The notes below the pieces were generated by a model. It saw only the letters and a program-made list of their open reading frames with translations, was not told the origin of the DNA and searched no databases. A stretch of 64,000 bases of DNA from JASBRS01 sp964496495 (GTDB taxonomy: Bacteria > Deinococcota > Deinococci > Deinococcales > Trueperaceae). The stretch spans positions 1 through 64,000 of the forward strand of contig CAZBZU010000009.1 in NCBI GenBank assembly GCA_964496495.1, written 5' to 3'. The position numbers and the translations under genes were made by a program. Below, one piece after another: positions 17,015-24,713 of the stretch (position 1 is the stretch's first letter; the number at the start of each line of letters is the position of its first letter).

Positions 17015-17812
17015 TCAGCTGCCCAGATGGGACGCGATCCTCGCGGTCACTGCCTCGACGATGGCGCGCTCCCTCGGCTCGAGGAGGCGTCCGACGCGCG
17101 TCGCCGTATCGCGATAGAGGGCGAGGCCCGCGTCGACCTGCTCTGGCAAGCTCGGCGTCAGGCCGGCCGACGTCAAGCCGAAGGCGGCCCGCTGCAGGGC
17201 GACCCACCGCGCTCCCTCGCCGAGCGCCTCCGCCAGTGCCGTGAGCATGGCCCGCTCACTCACCGGCAACAGCCGCTCGTGCACCAGCATCAGCCGCGAC
17301 AGGCCCCAGCTCAGGCCGAACCTCGCCAGCAGCATCCGGCCGAGGTCGTCGCGCTGGCGCCCGCCGAGGCCTCGCAACGCCTCCTCGGCCCAGCCGGCCA
17401 GGGACGCGCCTACCCAGCGGTCGGCACGCCGATCGAGCTCGGGCGTCCAGCGGAAGTCCAACGCCCGCCTACGCAAGGCGGCGAGTTTGCGTTCCGGGTC
17501 CCGCATCACCCGCAGCCGGCGCAGGCCGCCAACGTGCTGCACCACCAGCTCGGGCAGCTCGAACCAGGTAGCCGACGTCGTTTCGGAGGCGGTGCTCACC
17601 ACCACCAGCCGGCCATCGACCAGCTGAGGTCCGGCCGCAGGCTCGGCGGCCCCGTCGGGGACGAGCAGCAGCAGATCGACGTCGCTGTCGGGGCCGGCCT
17701 CGCCGCGAGCGTGCGAGCCGATCAGAGCGAGCGCCGCTCCCGGAAGGGCGAACCGGTCCGCGAGCCGGTCGAGGGCTTCCCGCGACAGGGCGGCGTTCGG
17801 CGTAGGGGTCAT
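17015..17812 (-). CDS. MNT-type nucleotidyltransferase domain protein
   Basis: 265-aa protein. Residues 28-52 hold the polymerase-beta-like catalytic motif: ALALIGSHARGEAGPDSDVD, that is GS followed by D-x-D, which binds the metal and nucleotide. The third carboxylate may be the D in PQLVDGRLVVV. The C-terminal 180 residues are helical, as in kanamycin-nucleotidyltransferase-like enzymes. It would transfer a nucleotide to a small molecule, protein or RNA; target unknown. No HEPN partner gene adjoins it, which argues against a MNT/HEPN toxin-antitoxin pair. The start ATG is preceded by TAGCAT six bases upstream, a possible leaderless -10. It is the only gene inside the inverted-repeat cassette. 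Confidence 0.8.
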   Translation of the reverse strand: MTPTPNAALSREALDRLADRFALPGAALALIGSHARGEAGPDSDVDLLLLVPDGAAEPAAGPQLVDGRLVVVSTASETTSATWFELPELVVQHVGGLRRLRVMRDPERKLAALRRRALDFRWTPELDRRADRWVGASLAGWAEEALRGLGGRQRDDLGRMLLARFGLSWGLSRLMLVHERLLPVSERAMLTALAEALGEGARWVALQRAAFGLTSAGLTPSLPEQVDAGLALYRDTATRVGRLLEPRERAIVEAVTARIASHLGS

Positions 17813-18061
17813 GACGTCATGCTAGTGAGTGGCACGGCACCCTCGCCACTGTCGGGGACCGCCCGGCGGCCGCCCGGCGACGGCCCACCGCCGACCCGCC
17901 GCCGGTCCACCGCCGGCGCGGGACGCTGTCGAGGCCGCGCCGGGTCGGCTCTCTTCGGCGGTCTCTCATAAACGACCCTTCGCCATTGCCGTGCAGCTCC
18001 AGGCTGGCGCCTACTGAAGAGATCGGGCGAGCCCCGTCAGGCGCGCAACTCACGTGCATCT

Positions 18062-18106
18062 GCCTAGCTCTACGTGACGGCAGGCGATCTGGATCATCCA
18101 TAGGGG
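18062..18106 (-). repeat. Right arm of the perfect 45-bp inverted repeat
   Basis: Exact reverse complement of 16742-16786. It lies 250 bp upstream of the nucleotidyltransferase gene. The surrounding 17813-18237 has no credible gene; its frames are GC-rich noise. Confidence 0.9.
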
Positions 18107-18124
18107 CCTGGACAGGGGGTGGGG

Positions 18125-18172
18125 GTCGCCGCCCGGTCCGCCGCTATGAAGCGTCGCCGCCCGGTCCGCCGC
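18125..18172. repeat. Direct repeat of 20 bp, period 28
   Basis: GTCGCCGCCCGGTCCGCCGC occurs at 18125-18144 and again at 18153-18172, just outside the right inverted-repeat arm. Confidence 0.7.
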
Positions 18173-18237
18173 CAGGAAGGCACGCCTCGCCGGCGCCGAT
18201 CGCGGGGGCCGCGATCGCCTCACTCACCGCCGGGGTC

Positions 18238-18492
18238 CTAGGACAGGTCGCGCTTCCGCTGCTCGAACTCGTCCCGGTCGATCTCGCCGCGGGCGTAGCG
18301 CTCGCGCAGGATGCGCAGGGCGCTGTCCTCGCGCGGCACGGGCGTGCGGTCGTGGCGGTGCGATCCGCCGCGGCCGCCATCCAAGGCCTGCACCAGGTAG
18401 ACGATGCCGATCACCAGCAACACGATGACGAGTAGCGAGACGAGCCATCCGAACCCGCCCACCATGCCCATGCCGTAGCCGTACCGGAACAT
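18238..18492 (-). CDS. Small membrane protein with SHOCT domain
   Basis: 84-aa protein. A glycine-rich start is followed by one membrane helix (FGWLVSLLVIVLLVIGIVYL, residues 14-33), a basic cytoplasmic linker and a C-terminal SHOCT domain (ERYARGEIDRDEFEQRK, residues 64-80), the short helical motif common at the ends of bacterial membrane proteins. The ATG at 18492 has AGAAGGGGGC upstream. Function unknown; SHOCT domains are thought to mediate oligomerisation. It stands alone, next to a repeat-bound scaffold gap. Confidence 0.85.
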   Translation of the reverse strand: MFRYGYGMGMVGGFGWLVSLLVIVLLVIGIVYLVQALDGGRGGSHRHDRTPVPREDSALRILRERYARGEIDRDEFEQRKRDLS

Positions 18493-18510
18493 ACGTGCCC
18501 CCTTCTCTGG

Positions 18511-18561
18511 CCCCGCCGGTCGTGCCCCGCCGGTCGTGCCCCGCCGGTCGTGCCCCGCCGG
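18511..18561. repeat. 14-bp tandem repeat before a scaffold gap
   Basis: About 3.6 copies of CCCCGCCGGTCGTG run into the gap. On the far side (18662-18705) a different 16-bp unit, GGCGGCGCTATAGCCC and variants, begins, so here the two contig ends do not overlap. Confidence 0.85.
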
Positions 18562-18661
18562 NNNNNNNNNNNNNNNNNNNNNNNNNNNNNNNNNNNNNNN
18601 NNNNNNNNNNNNNNNNNNNNNNNNNNNNNNNNNNNNNNNNNNNNNNNNNNNNNNNNNNNNN
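18562..18661. other. Assembly gap of 100 N
   Basis: Fixed-length gap between two different tandem repeats, just downstream of the GHMP kinase stop. Confidence 0.95.
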
Positions 18662-18700
18662 GGCGGCGCTATAGCCCGGCGGCGTTATGGCCCGGCGGCG

Positions 18701-19666
18701 CTACAGTTCGACCGCGCGCGTGCCCTCCGGCTCCAACGCCAGGCGTACCTCTTGCAGGTCGGCAAGCGCCGTTCTCACGGCCGCCAGCTGTCCCTCGGGG
18801 CAGGCAACCATCACGAAGGCGCTGATCTTCCCGCCGGGCAGCTGCGCGTAGGCGCCCACCTCGCGAGCACGCCGGGTCACGTCGAGCACGTAGTCGTCCA
18901 CGAAGTTCCCTGGCAGCGACTGTTTGAGGCGCTGCTGCTCACCGATGATCTCCGCGACCCGGCGCACGTCGCCCTCGCCGAACGCTCGCTCCAGCTCGCG
19001 GGCGATGGCCTTGAGCTCGTGTAGCACCGGGATCGCGTCCGGCAGCCGGCTGGAAAGCAGGTCGAGCGAGGGCTTGGTGCGCGCGTGGCGGCCGCTGTAG
19101 AAGAACAGCATAGAATCGGCGAATGCCTTGCGCGTCGTGGCGGTCATCGCCACCTCGCGGGCGCGGGCGTCGGCGCCGTCGTACTCGATGAGCTTCACCC
19201 CGCCCAGGGCGGTGATCGTGGGGTCGTGGTAGCCGGACGCGCCCTCCAGCAGCTCCACTTCGATGTGGCCGGCCTCGCGCGCCAGCGCCGCCGGCGTCGG
19301 CCGCTCGCCCTTCAGCCGGCGCATCGCGTTCAGCAGGCTCACCGTCAATGCGCCCGAGGCGCCGAGCCCGCTCTCGCTGGCCAGGTCGGCGAGGATGTGG
19401 ATCGTCATGGGGGTGTCCAGCAGACCCGACGAGCGCAGGCTCTCGCGTACCAGGTCGTGGCGGATCGCGCGCCCTTCCATGGCCTTCTCCTGCGTGTCCA
19501 GGTACCTGAGCTCGAAGGCGCCGCCGGGGTTGGGCTTGAGCACGACGTACAGGTAGCGGTCGACGGTGGCGCTCACGGTCACGCCGCCGAAGCGCTCGGC
19601 GTAGCCGCGGATGTCGGTGAGACCGCCGGCCAGCGGGATCCGGAGGGGGGTCTTGGCGACGATCAC
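18701..19666 (-). CDS. GHMP-family sugar kinase (heptose-7-phosphate kinase-like)
   Basis: 321-aa ATP-dependent sugar kinase. It opens with VIVAKTPLRIPLAGGLTDIR, the substrate-binding start of the HddA/FKP kinase group. The GHMP ATP loop is SESGLGASGALTV (about residues 93-105) and the C-terminal glycine motif is QLPGGKISAFVM. The closest known relatives by pattern are D-glycero-D-manno-heptose 7-phosphate kinases and similar kinases of capsule or S-layer sugars. GTG 19666 is chosen because it overlaps the upstream TGA (GTGA) and because everything before it is out of family. Coupled to the sugar nucleotidyltransferase gene, so the two probably make an activated sugar. Confidence 0.88.
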   Translation of the reverse strand: MIVAKTPLRIPLAGGLTDIRGYAERFGGVTVSATVDRYLYVVLKPNPGGAFELRYLDTQEKAMEGRAIRHDLVRESLRSSGLLDTPMTIHILADLASESGLGASGALTVSLLNAMRRLKGERPTPAALAREAGHIEVELLEGASGYHDPTITALGGVKLIEYDGADARAREVAMTATTRKAFADSMLFFYSGRHARTKPSLDLLSSRLPDAIPVLHELKAIARELERAFGEGDVRRVAEIIGEQQRLKQSLPGNFVDDYVLDVTRRAREVGAYAQLPGGKISAFVMVACPEGQLAAVRTALADLQEVRLALEPEGTRAVEL

Positions 19667-20388
19667 CCGGTGGTCCCCTCGAGCTCCAGCAGCCTCCGGG
19701 TCACCGCCAGCACGTTCGCCTCCGGCGTGGGTTCGGTGCCACCGAGGTGGAGCCATTCCGCCGCCTCGAGCCAGCCCACCGCCAGCCCGGCCTCGATCTG
19801 GCGCTGCAGGTTGGGGAGCGCCCGCACCTCGGCGCCGGTCGGCTCGTGCATGGCTGCCATCACCGAGGGCTCCAGCTTCCACAGCCCGATGTCCGCCAGC
19901 GGCCCGCGACCGCGCCAGGCCTCGGTGACGCGCGCGCCCTCGGTGGTGATGCGGACGTCGGCGTTGGCGTCGATGCCGCCCGGCGCCAGCGTCAGCACGT
20001 TGTCGTCCTCATGCGCGGCGACGGCAGCGAACAAGTCGCTCGGCACGTAGAGGTCGGCGAGCCACACCACCGCCGACCCGCCCGGGTGCAGCGCCGGCGC
20101 CACCGTCGCCAGCGCGTGCCCGGTACCGCGCGCCTCGCCCTGCTGCAGGTAGGCGATCGGCAGGCCCAGATAGTCGTCGCCGAAGTAGCCGCGCACCTGC
20201 CCGCCGTGGTGCCCCAGCAGGATCAGCAGGCGGTCGCGCTCGGGATCGCAGGCGGAGCTGGCCCGAAGGTTGCGAACGGTGTACTCGAGGAACGGCGTCA
20301 GCCCAACGGGCAGCATGCACTTCTGCAGGTAACGGCCGAGCGCGCCGAAACGCGTTCCCTTGCCGGCAGCGAGGCACACGAAGTCCAT
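19663..20388 (-). CDS. Sugar-phosphate nucleotidyltransferase
   Basis: 241-aa NTP-transferase. It begins MDFVCLAAGKGTRFGALGRY with the G-x-G-T-R signature, then the lysine-containing LQKCMLPVGLTPFLEY that contacts the sugar phosphate, LLILLGHHGGQVRGYFG, and the metal-binding aspartate in VVWLADLYVPSDLF. ATG 20388 starts the family homology; the long upstream open frame is not protein-like. It couples to the GHMP kinase by a 4-nt overlap. Kinase plus nucleotidyltransferase resemble the HddA/HddC pair of GDP-heptose synthesis or other glycan precursor routes. Confidence 0.88.
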   Translation of the reverse strand: MDFVCLAAGKGTRFGALGRYLQKCMLPVGLTPFLEYTVRNLRASSACDPERDRLLILLGHHGGQVRGYFGDDYLGLPIAYLQQGEARGTGHALATVAPALHPGGSAVVWLADLYVPSDLFAAVAAHEDDNVLTLAPGGIDANADVRITTEGARVTEAWRGRGPLADIGLWKLEPSVMAAMHEPTGAEVRALPNLQRQIEAGLAVGWLEAAEWLHLGGTEPTPEANVLAVTRRLLELEGTTG

Positions 20389-20465
20389 GCGAGGACCCAC
20401 GCTATCACGTCCTGATGCGGGGCCCGGGCGCGCGGCGCCCGTCTGCGAACGGAGCTCGAAGCCCG

Positions 20466-20789
20466 CTATGCCGCCGGCTCCACGCAGACGGGCGCCCCCC
20501 TTCGATGCGGCCTCACCAGACGGGCGACCCGTCGGCGCTGCGCGCCATGAGCATGCCCTCGAGCTCGCTCTCGCCGGTCGCCGTCGATGTGGGCCTGCAC
20601 CCAGCCGGCCGCCCGGGTGAGCTGGTCGCTGGTGCACCCGGCGCCCGGATCGGCCGCCATCAGGTCCCCGCATTGCAGGTTCGCCTCGTAGACCACGCCC
20701 GCTTCGCTCGGCGGGGCGGCCGTCGTGGAGCTCACCAGCAGCCCTGTCAGAAGCGCTGCCCCAAGTAGCCTGGCCATCCGTCGTGCCAT
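20466..20789 (-). CDS. Small secreted protein, probably frameshifted
   Basis: 107 aa as read. MARRMARLLGAALLTGLLVS then STTAA is a signal peptide with cleavage near residue 25, followed by PPSEAGVVYEANLQCGDLMA and a two-cysteine region (ANLQCGDLM and GAGCTSDQL). RBS CGAGGTGGGAC. After residue 72 (VQAHIDG) the sequence turns arginine-rich. Removing one base near 20578 gives ATGESELEGMLMARSADGSP-VW and a stop, which is much more natural and would make a protein of about 89 aa. A sequencing error or a real frameshift is therefore likely. Family not recognised; probably periplasmic or extracellular with a disulfide. Confidence 0.6.
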   Translation of the reverse strand: MARRMARLLGAALLTGLLVSSTTAAPPSEAGVVYEANLQCGDLMAADPGAGCTSDQLTRAAGWVQAHIDGDRRERARGHAHGAQRRRVARLVRPHRRGAPVCVEPAA

Positions 20790-21093
20790 GTCCCACCTCG
20801 TTTCAGCCGCGCACGCCGCGACGAGCAGGTGACGTGACTGAGCGACCGAACGGGAAGGGGCTTGCGGCGCAGGTGGCGGACGCAGTGCCGCCCCTGCCAC
20901 AGTGACCGTGACGGGCGCACCACCACCCGCGGTTCCGTCGACGAGAGAGAACTGGCGGGCTCACGGGAAGCGTAGCAGCCCAAGCGCCCTTCGCCGAGGG
21001 CAAGATGCCCTCCAGGAGACCGCAAACGTGGCCTCGGTGGCGATGCGGTGGCGGCATGGCGCGCGGCCCGCCGCTCGTGGTATGCCCGGGGGC

Positions 21094-21747
21094 ATGAAGG
21101 TGCTCGTCGTTGGTGCCGCAGGCCGAACCGGGTCGCATGCTCTCAGGAAGATGCTGGCGGCCCACCTGGGACCGGTGCTGGGGATGGTGCGCCGGCCCGA
21201 GCAGCGCGATGCCGTGGCGGCGTTCGGCGCCGAGCCGGTGCTGTGCGATCTCGCCTCCGAGGCCCCGCACGAGGGAGAGGCCAGCCTCGAGCAGGCGGTG
21301 GCGGGCGCGGACGCCGTGATCTGCGCCGCGGGGGCGCGGGACGCCAAGGACGCCGAGGCGATCGATCACCTCGGCACCGCGCGCCTGATCGAGGCGGCCC
21401 GCGCCGCCGGGGTGAGGCGCTTCCTGCTCATCAGCTCCATGGGCGCCGACCGTCCGGAACGCATGCCACCGTCGCTGCGGCCGTTCCTCCAGGCGAAGCG
21501 TGACGCCGAGCAGGCGCTGGTCGACAGCGGCATGGCGTGGACGGTGCTGCGGCCGGGTGGCCTCACCGACGCGGCCGGCTCCGGCCGCGTGCGGCTGGGC
21601 GACAGCCTCGATGCCGAAGGCACGGTACCCAGGGAGGACGTGGCGCGGGTGGCGGTGGCGGCCCTGCGGCTGGGCGTCGCGCAGGGGCGCGCGCTGGAGC
21701 TTCTCGCCGGAGACACGCCCGTCGAAGAGGCCCTGCAGGGACTCTAG
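21094..21747 (+). CDS. NAD(P)-binding SDR-like protein (atypical SDR)
   Basis: 217-aa single Rossmann-domain protein. MKVLVVGAAGRTGSHALRKM contains the glycine-rich G-x-x-G-x-x-G motif of atypical SDR a5-type (NmrA/YwnB-like) proteins. DAVICAAGARDAKDAEAIDH and FLLISSMGADRPE are further family motifs, and WTVLRPGGLTDAAGSG ends the nucleotide site. Likely an NAD(P)H-dependent epimerase/reductase or redox sensor. ATG 21094 starts the homology; an ATG at 21082 is possible and neither has an ideal ribosome site. It is 130 bp upstream of the aldo/keto reductase. Confidence 0.85.
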   Translation: MKVLVVGAAGRTGSHALRKMLAAHLGPVLGMVRRPEQRDAVAAFGAEPVLCDLASEAPHEGEASLEQAVAGADAVICAAGARDAKDAEAIDHLGTARLIEAARAAGVRRFLLISSMGADRPERMPPSLRPFLQAKRDAEQALVDSGMAWTVLRPGGLTDAAGSGRVRLGDSLDAEGTVPREDVARVAVAALRLGVAQGRALELLAGDTPVEEALQGL

Positions 21748-21877
21748 CCCTGGCCGCCCGGCGGGGCCGGCGCGTAGACTCGAACCACACCCAAGTCACG
21801 GCGCACGGGTACCCCGCGCTGGCTGCGGGCCCGACGCCGGTCCCCGGCGCAGGCCGGGACGCGAGAAGGAGGCGCGC

Positions 21878-22738
21878 ATGATTCCCAAGGCTCCATTCGG
21901 CAGCACCGATCACGTGAGCACCCGCACCCTGTTCGGCGCCGCGGCGCTCAGCGACGTCACGCAAGGCGAGGCCGACGAGACCATGGAGCTCATCATGGAC
22001 TTCGGCCTCAACCACATCGACGTAGCGGCCAGCTACGGCGACGCCGAGCTGCGCCTGGGTCCCTGGATGGAGCGCCGCCGCGACGAGTTCTTCCTCGCCA
22101 GCAAGACCGGCGAGCGGAGCTACGCCGCGGCCCGCGACGAGATCCGCCGCTCGCTCGAGCGCCTGCGCACCGACCATCTCGACCTCATCCAGCTCCATAA
22201 CCTCGCCGAGGAGGACGAGTGGCAGGTCGCCATGGGCGACGACGGCGCGCTGCGCGCCTGCGTCGAGGCGCGCGACGAAGGGCTGGTTCGCTTCATCGGC
22301 GTGACCGGCCACGGGTTCGGCATCGCGGCCATGCATCAGAGGAGCCTCGAGCGCTTCCACTTCGACAGCGTGCTCTTCCCCTACAGCTACGTGCTGTTGC
22401 GTGACGAGCGCTACCGGGCCGACGTCGCGGCGCTGCAGGAGACCTGTCGCGAGCGCGGCGTCGCCATGCAGACGATCAAGTCGCTCACCCGCCGCCCGTG
22501 GGGGGATCGGCGCCAGACGCGCGCCACCTGGTACGAGCCGCTGGAGGACCCGCAGGACATCTCCGTGGCGGTCCACTGGGTGCTCGGCCACGAGGGGCTG
22601 TTCCTCAATACCGTCGGCGACATCCACGTGCTGCCGCACGTGCTGGAGGCGGCCGCGAGCTTCCAGGGGGCCGTCGACGATGCCGCCATGCAGGCGGTGG
22701 TGGAACGCCAGCAGATGGAGCCGCTGTTCGTGCACTGA
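21878..22738 (+). CDS. Aldo/keto reductase
   Basis: 286-aa AKR. The TIM-barrel catalytic residues are visible: D in FGLNHIDVAASYGDAE (the D and Y of the tetrad), K in FFLASKTGERSY and the H of DLIQLHNL. The segment RFIGVTGHGFGIAAM follows the barrel. The C-terminal NADPH motif is shortened compared with classical AKRs, as in the YajO/YhdN-like group. RBS GAGAAGGAGGCGCGC before ATG 21878. Probably reduces aldehydes or ketones in the cytoplasm; substrate unknown. A strong hairpin follows at 22880. Confidence 0.9.
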   Translation: MIPKAPFGSTDHVSTRTLFGAAALSDVTQGEADETMELIMDFGLNHIDVAASYGDAELRLGPWMERRRDEFFLASKTGERSYAAARDEIRRSLERLRTDHLDLIQLHNLAEEDEWQVAMGDDGALRACVEARDEGLVRFIGVTGHGFGIAAMHQRSLERFHFDSVLFPYSYVLLRDERYRADVAALQETCRERGVAMQTIKSLTRRPWGDRRQTRATWYEPLEDPQDISVAVHWVLGHEGLFLNTVGDIHVLPHVLEAAASFQGAVDDAAMQAVVERQQMEPLFVH

Positions 22739-23200
22739 GGGTCGTCGACATGCGGGGCGCGCCGGGGCGGCGGGGCGGCCGGGGAGCGTGAGCCCCGCGG
22801 CCGTGCCGCCGGCATGGCGGGTGCCTGCGCGGGCTCGCGCGGGACGGCGGCACCGCGTCGCCCGCATGCATGAAGATGCCCGGCCGGCGCGCTGCCGGCC
22901 GGTCGCCCGGCTGCAGTTCGCACGTGGGTGACAGCTGCCGTTGTCCAGATCGGGCCGCTCGGCCCGTGCGCGGGTCCGGGTGGAGACTCGGATGGTTCGT
23001 GATAATGTACGTCCACCGGCGATACCTGGGGGCGGCGCATCGTCGGGGCGCCGGCTGGGCGTAGGCGCTCCGCGTTCGCTGTGGTTCCCGCAGCGCTCGC
23101 CGGTGCGTGGTTCCGGGTGCCGGCAGCGGCTCACGCGGGTGCGGCGGCGAGGCGCCCAGCGCGCGACCGGTGGCGACCGGCCGGGACCGGGAGGACGCGT
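22739..23200. other. 462-bp intergenic region before the liv operon
   Basis: No gene seen. It holds a terminator-like hairpin, CCGGCCGGC (22880-22888) with GCCGGCCGG (22894-22902), for the upstream reductase. A -10-like GATAAT at 23001-23006 has no good -35. The start region of livG carries GGGAGG at 23188. Confidence 0.5.
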
Positions 23201-24001
23201 GTGAGCATGGAAGCCGACACCGCGGCCGCGGCGCCGCTGCTCTCGACCCGAGGCCTCAGCAAGTCGTTCCGCGGGCTGCGTGCCCTCGACCGCCACGATA
23301 TCGTCGTTCGCCGCGGGGAGCTCCTCGGCGTCATCGGGCCCAACGGCTCGGGCAAGACCACGCTGTTCAACCTGATCTGCGGCTTCACCCGCGCCGACGA
23401 AGGGACCATCGCCTTCGACGGCCACGAGCTGACGCGGCTGCGGCCGCCGATCATCGCCCGCCTGGGGATCTCCCGAACCTTCCAAGGCAGCCGCGTGTGC
23501 AAGAGCATGAGCGTGCTGGAGAACGTCGAGGCCTCGGCACAGCGGTTGCACCCGGTCACGCTGATCGACGCCACGCTGGGCACGCCCCGCTATCGGCGCT
23601 CCCTGGCCGCCACCGAGGCTGCGGCGCTGGAGCTGCTTGAGCTGGTGGGCCTCTCGGACCTTTCCTGGGACCGCGCCGGATCGCTGGCCTACGGCAACCA
23701 GCGCCGCCTCGAGATCGCCCGCGCGCTCGCCAGCCGGCCCAAGCTGCTGTTGCTCGACGAGCCCGCCGCGGGCATGGACCCGCAGGAGACCCGCGAGCTG
23801 ATGGCGCTCATCCGCCGCATCCGCGACGCCTTCGACCTGGCGGTGGTGGTGATCGAGCACGACATGGACCTGGTCATGAACCTGTGCGAGCGCATCCAGG
23901 TGCTCGCCTACGGCGAGCTGATCTGCGAGGGCGACCCCGCCACGGTGCAGGCCGACCCCAAGGTGCTGGAGGCCTATCTGGGGAGCAGCCACCATGCCTG
24001 A
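23201..24001 (+). CDS. livG: Branched-chain amino-acid type ABC transporter ATPase LivG
   Basis: 266-aa cytoplasmic ATPase. Walker A is GPNGSGKT (about residue 46), the signature is LAYGNQRR (the LivG form of LSGGQ), Walker B is LLLLDEPAAGMDP, and the switch His is in VVVIEHDMDLVM. LivG-specific ISRTFQGSRVCKSMSVLENV is present. I choose GTG 23201, seven bases after GGGAGG, over ATG 23207. It is the first gene of the liv-GS operon and overlaps livF by 8 bp. It energises uptake with LivF through LivHM. Confidence 0.93.
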   Translation: MSMEADTAAAAPLLSTRGLSKSFRGLRALDRHDIVVRRGELLGVIGPNGSGKTTLFNLICGFTRADEGTIAFDGHELTRLRPPIIARLGISRTFQGSRVCKSMSVLENVEASAQRLHPVTLIDATLGTPRYRRSLAATEAAALELLELVGLSDLSWDRAGSLAYGNQRRLEIARALASRPKLLLLDEPAAGMDPQETRELMALIRRIRDAFDLAVVVIEHDMDLVMNLCERIQVLAYGELICEGDPATVQADPKVLEAYLGSSHHA

Positions 24002-24713
24002 GATGCTGGCGCTGCAGGACCTGAGCGTCAACTACGGGCCGGTGGCCGCCCTCAAGGGCATCGACCTGAGCCTGCAGGAGGGTGAGGCGGTGGCGCTGCT
24101 CGGCGCCAACGGCGCGGGCAAGAGCACCACGTTGCGAACGGTGTCCGGCATCGTGCGCCCCCGTCAGGGCTCGGTTCGCTACCGCGGCAAGGACATCGGC
24201 CGCCTGGATCCCGGCGTGATCGTGGGTCTGGGGGTGGCGCACTGCCCCGAAGGGCGGCGTGTGTTCGCCGGCATGACGGTGCTCGAGAACCTCAAGCTGG
24301 GCGCCAGCCGTCGAGGCGATGAGGCTGGCGTGCGGCAGGACATCGGCCGCATGGAGGAGCTGTTCCCGGTGCTCGGCGAGCGCCGTCAGCAGCGGGCCGG
24401 GACGCTTTCCGGCGGGGAGCAGCAGATGCTCGCCATCGCCAGGGCGCTGATGAGCAGCCCCAGGCTGCTGCTGCTCGACGAGCCCTCGCTGGGCCTGGCG
24501 CCCTTGCTGGTGGAGACCATCTTCGAGACCCTGGCCGAGCTCAAGCGGGCGGGCGTCACGCTGCTGCTGGTCGAGCAGAACGCCCGGGTGGCGCTCGAGC
24601 TGGTCGACCGGGCGCTGGTGCTGCGCACCGGCAACGTGGTGGCCTCGGGCAGCTCCGCGGAGCTCAAGCGCGATCCGCAGGTGGTGGAGGCGTACCTGGG
24701 AGGTGGGCGTTGA
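23994..24713 (+). CDS. livF: Branched-chain amino-acid type ABC transporter ATPase LivF
   Basis: 239-aa ATPase. Walker A GANGAGKST (about residue 37), signature LSGGEQQMLAIARAL, Walker B LLLLDEPSLGLAP, H-loop replaced by the LivF-typical LLVEQNARVALE. CPEGRRVFAGMTVLENLKLG is diagnostic for LivF. It starts inside the end of livG and ends in a TTGA overlap with livH, so it is translationally coupled on both sides. Confidence 0.95.
   Translation: MPEMLALQDLSVNYGPVAALKGIDLSLQEGEAVALLGANGAGKSTTLRTVSGIVRPRQGSVRYRGKDIGRLDPGVIVGLGVAHCPEGRRVFAGMTVLENLKLGASRRGDEAGVRQDIGRMEELFPVLGERRQQRAGTLSGGEQQMLAIARALMSSPRLLLLDEPSLGLAPLLVETIFETLAELKRAGVTLLLVEQNARVALELVDRALVLRTGNVVASGSSAELKRDPQVVEAYLGGGR

Noticed and set aside
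17015..17812. MNT/HEPN toxin-antitoxin pair
   Set aside because: The MNT protein is long, with its own C-terminal helical domain, and no HEPN gene adjoins it.
21563..24031. 822-codon open frame on the minus strand
   Set aside because: Spans the SDR, the aldo/keto reductase and LivG genes in antisense and crosses an intergenic region; no motifs.
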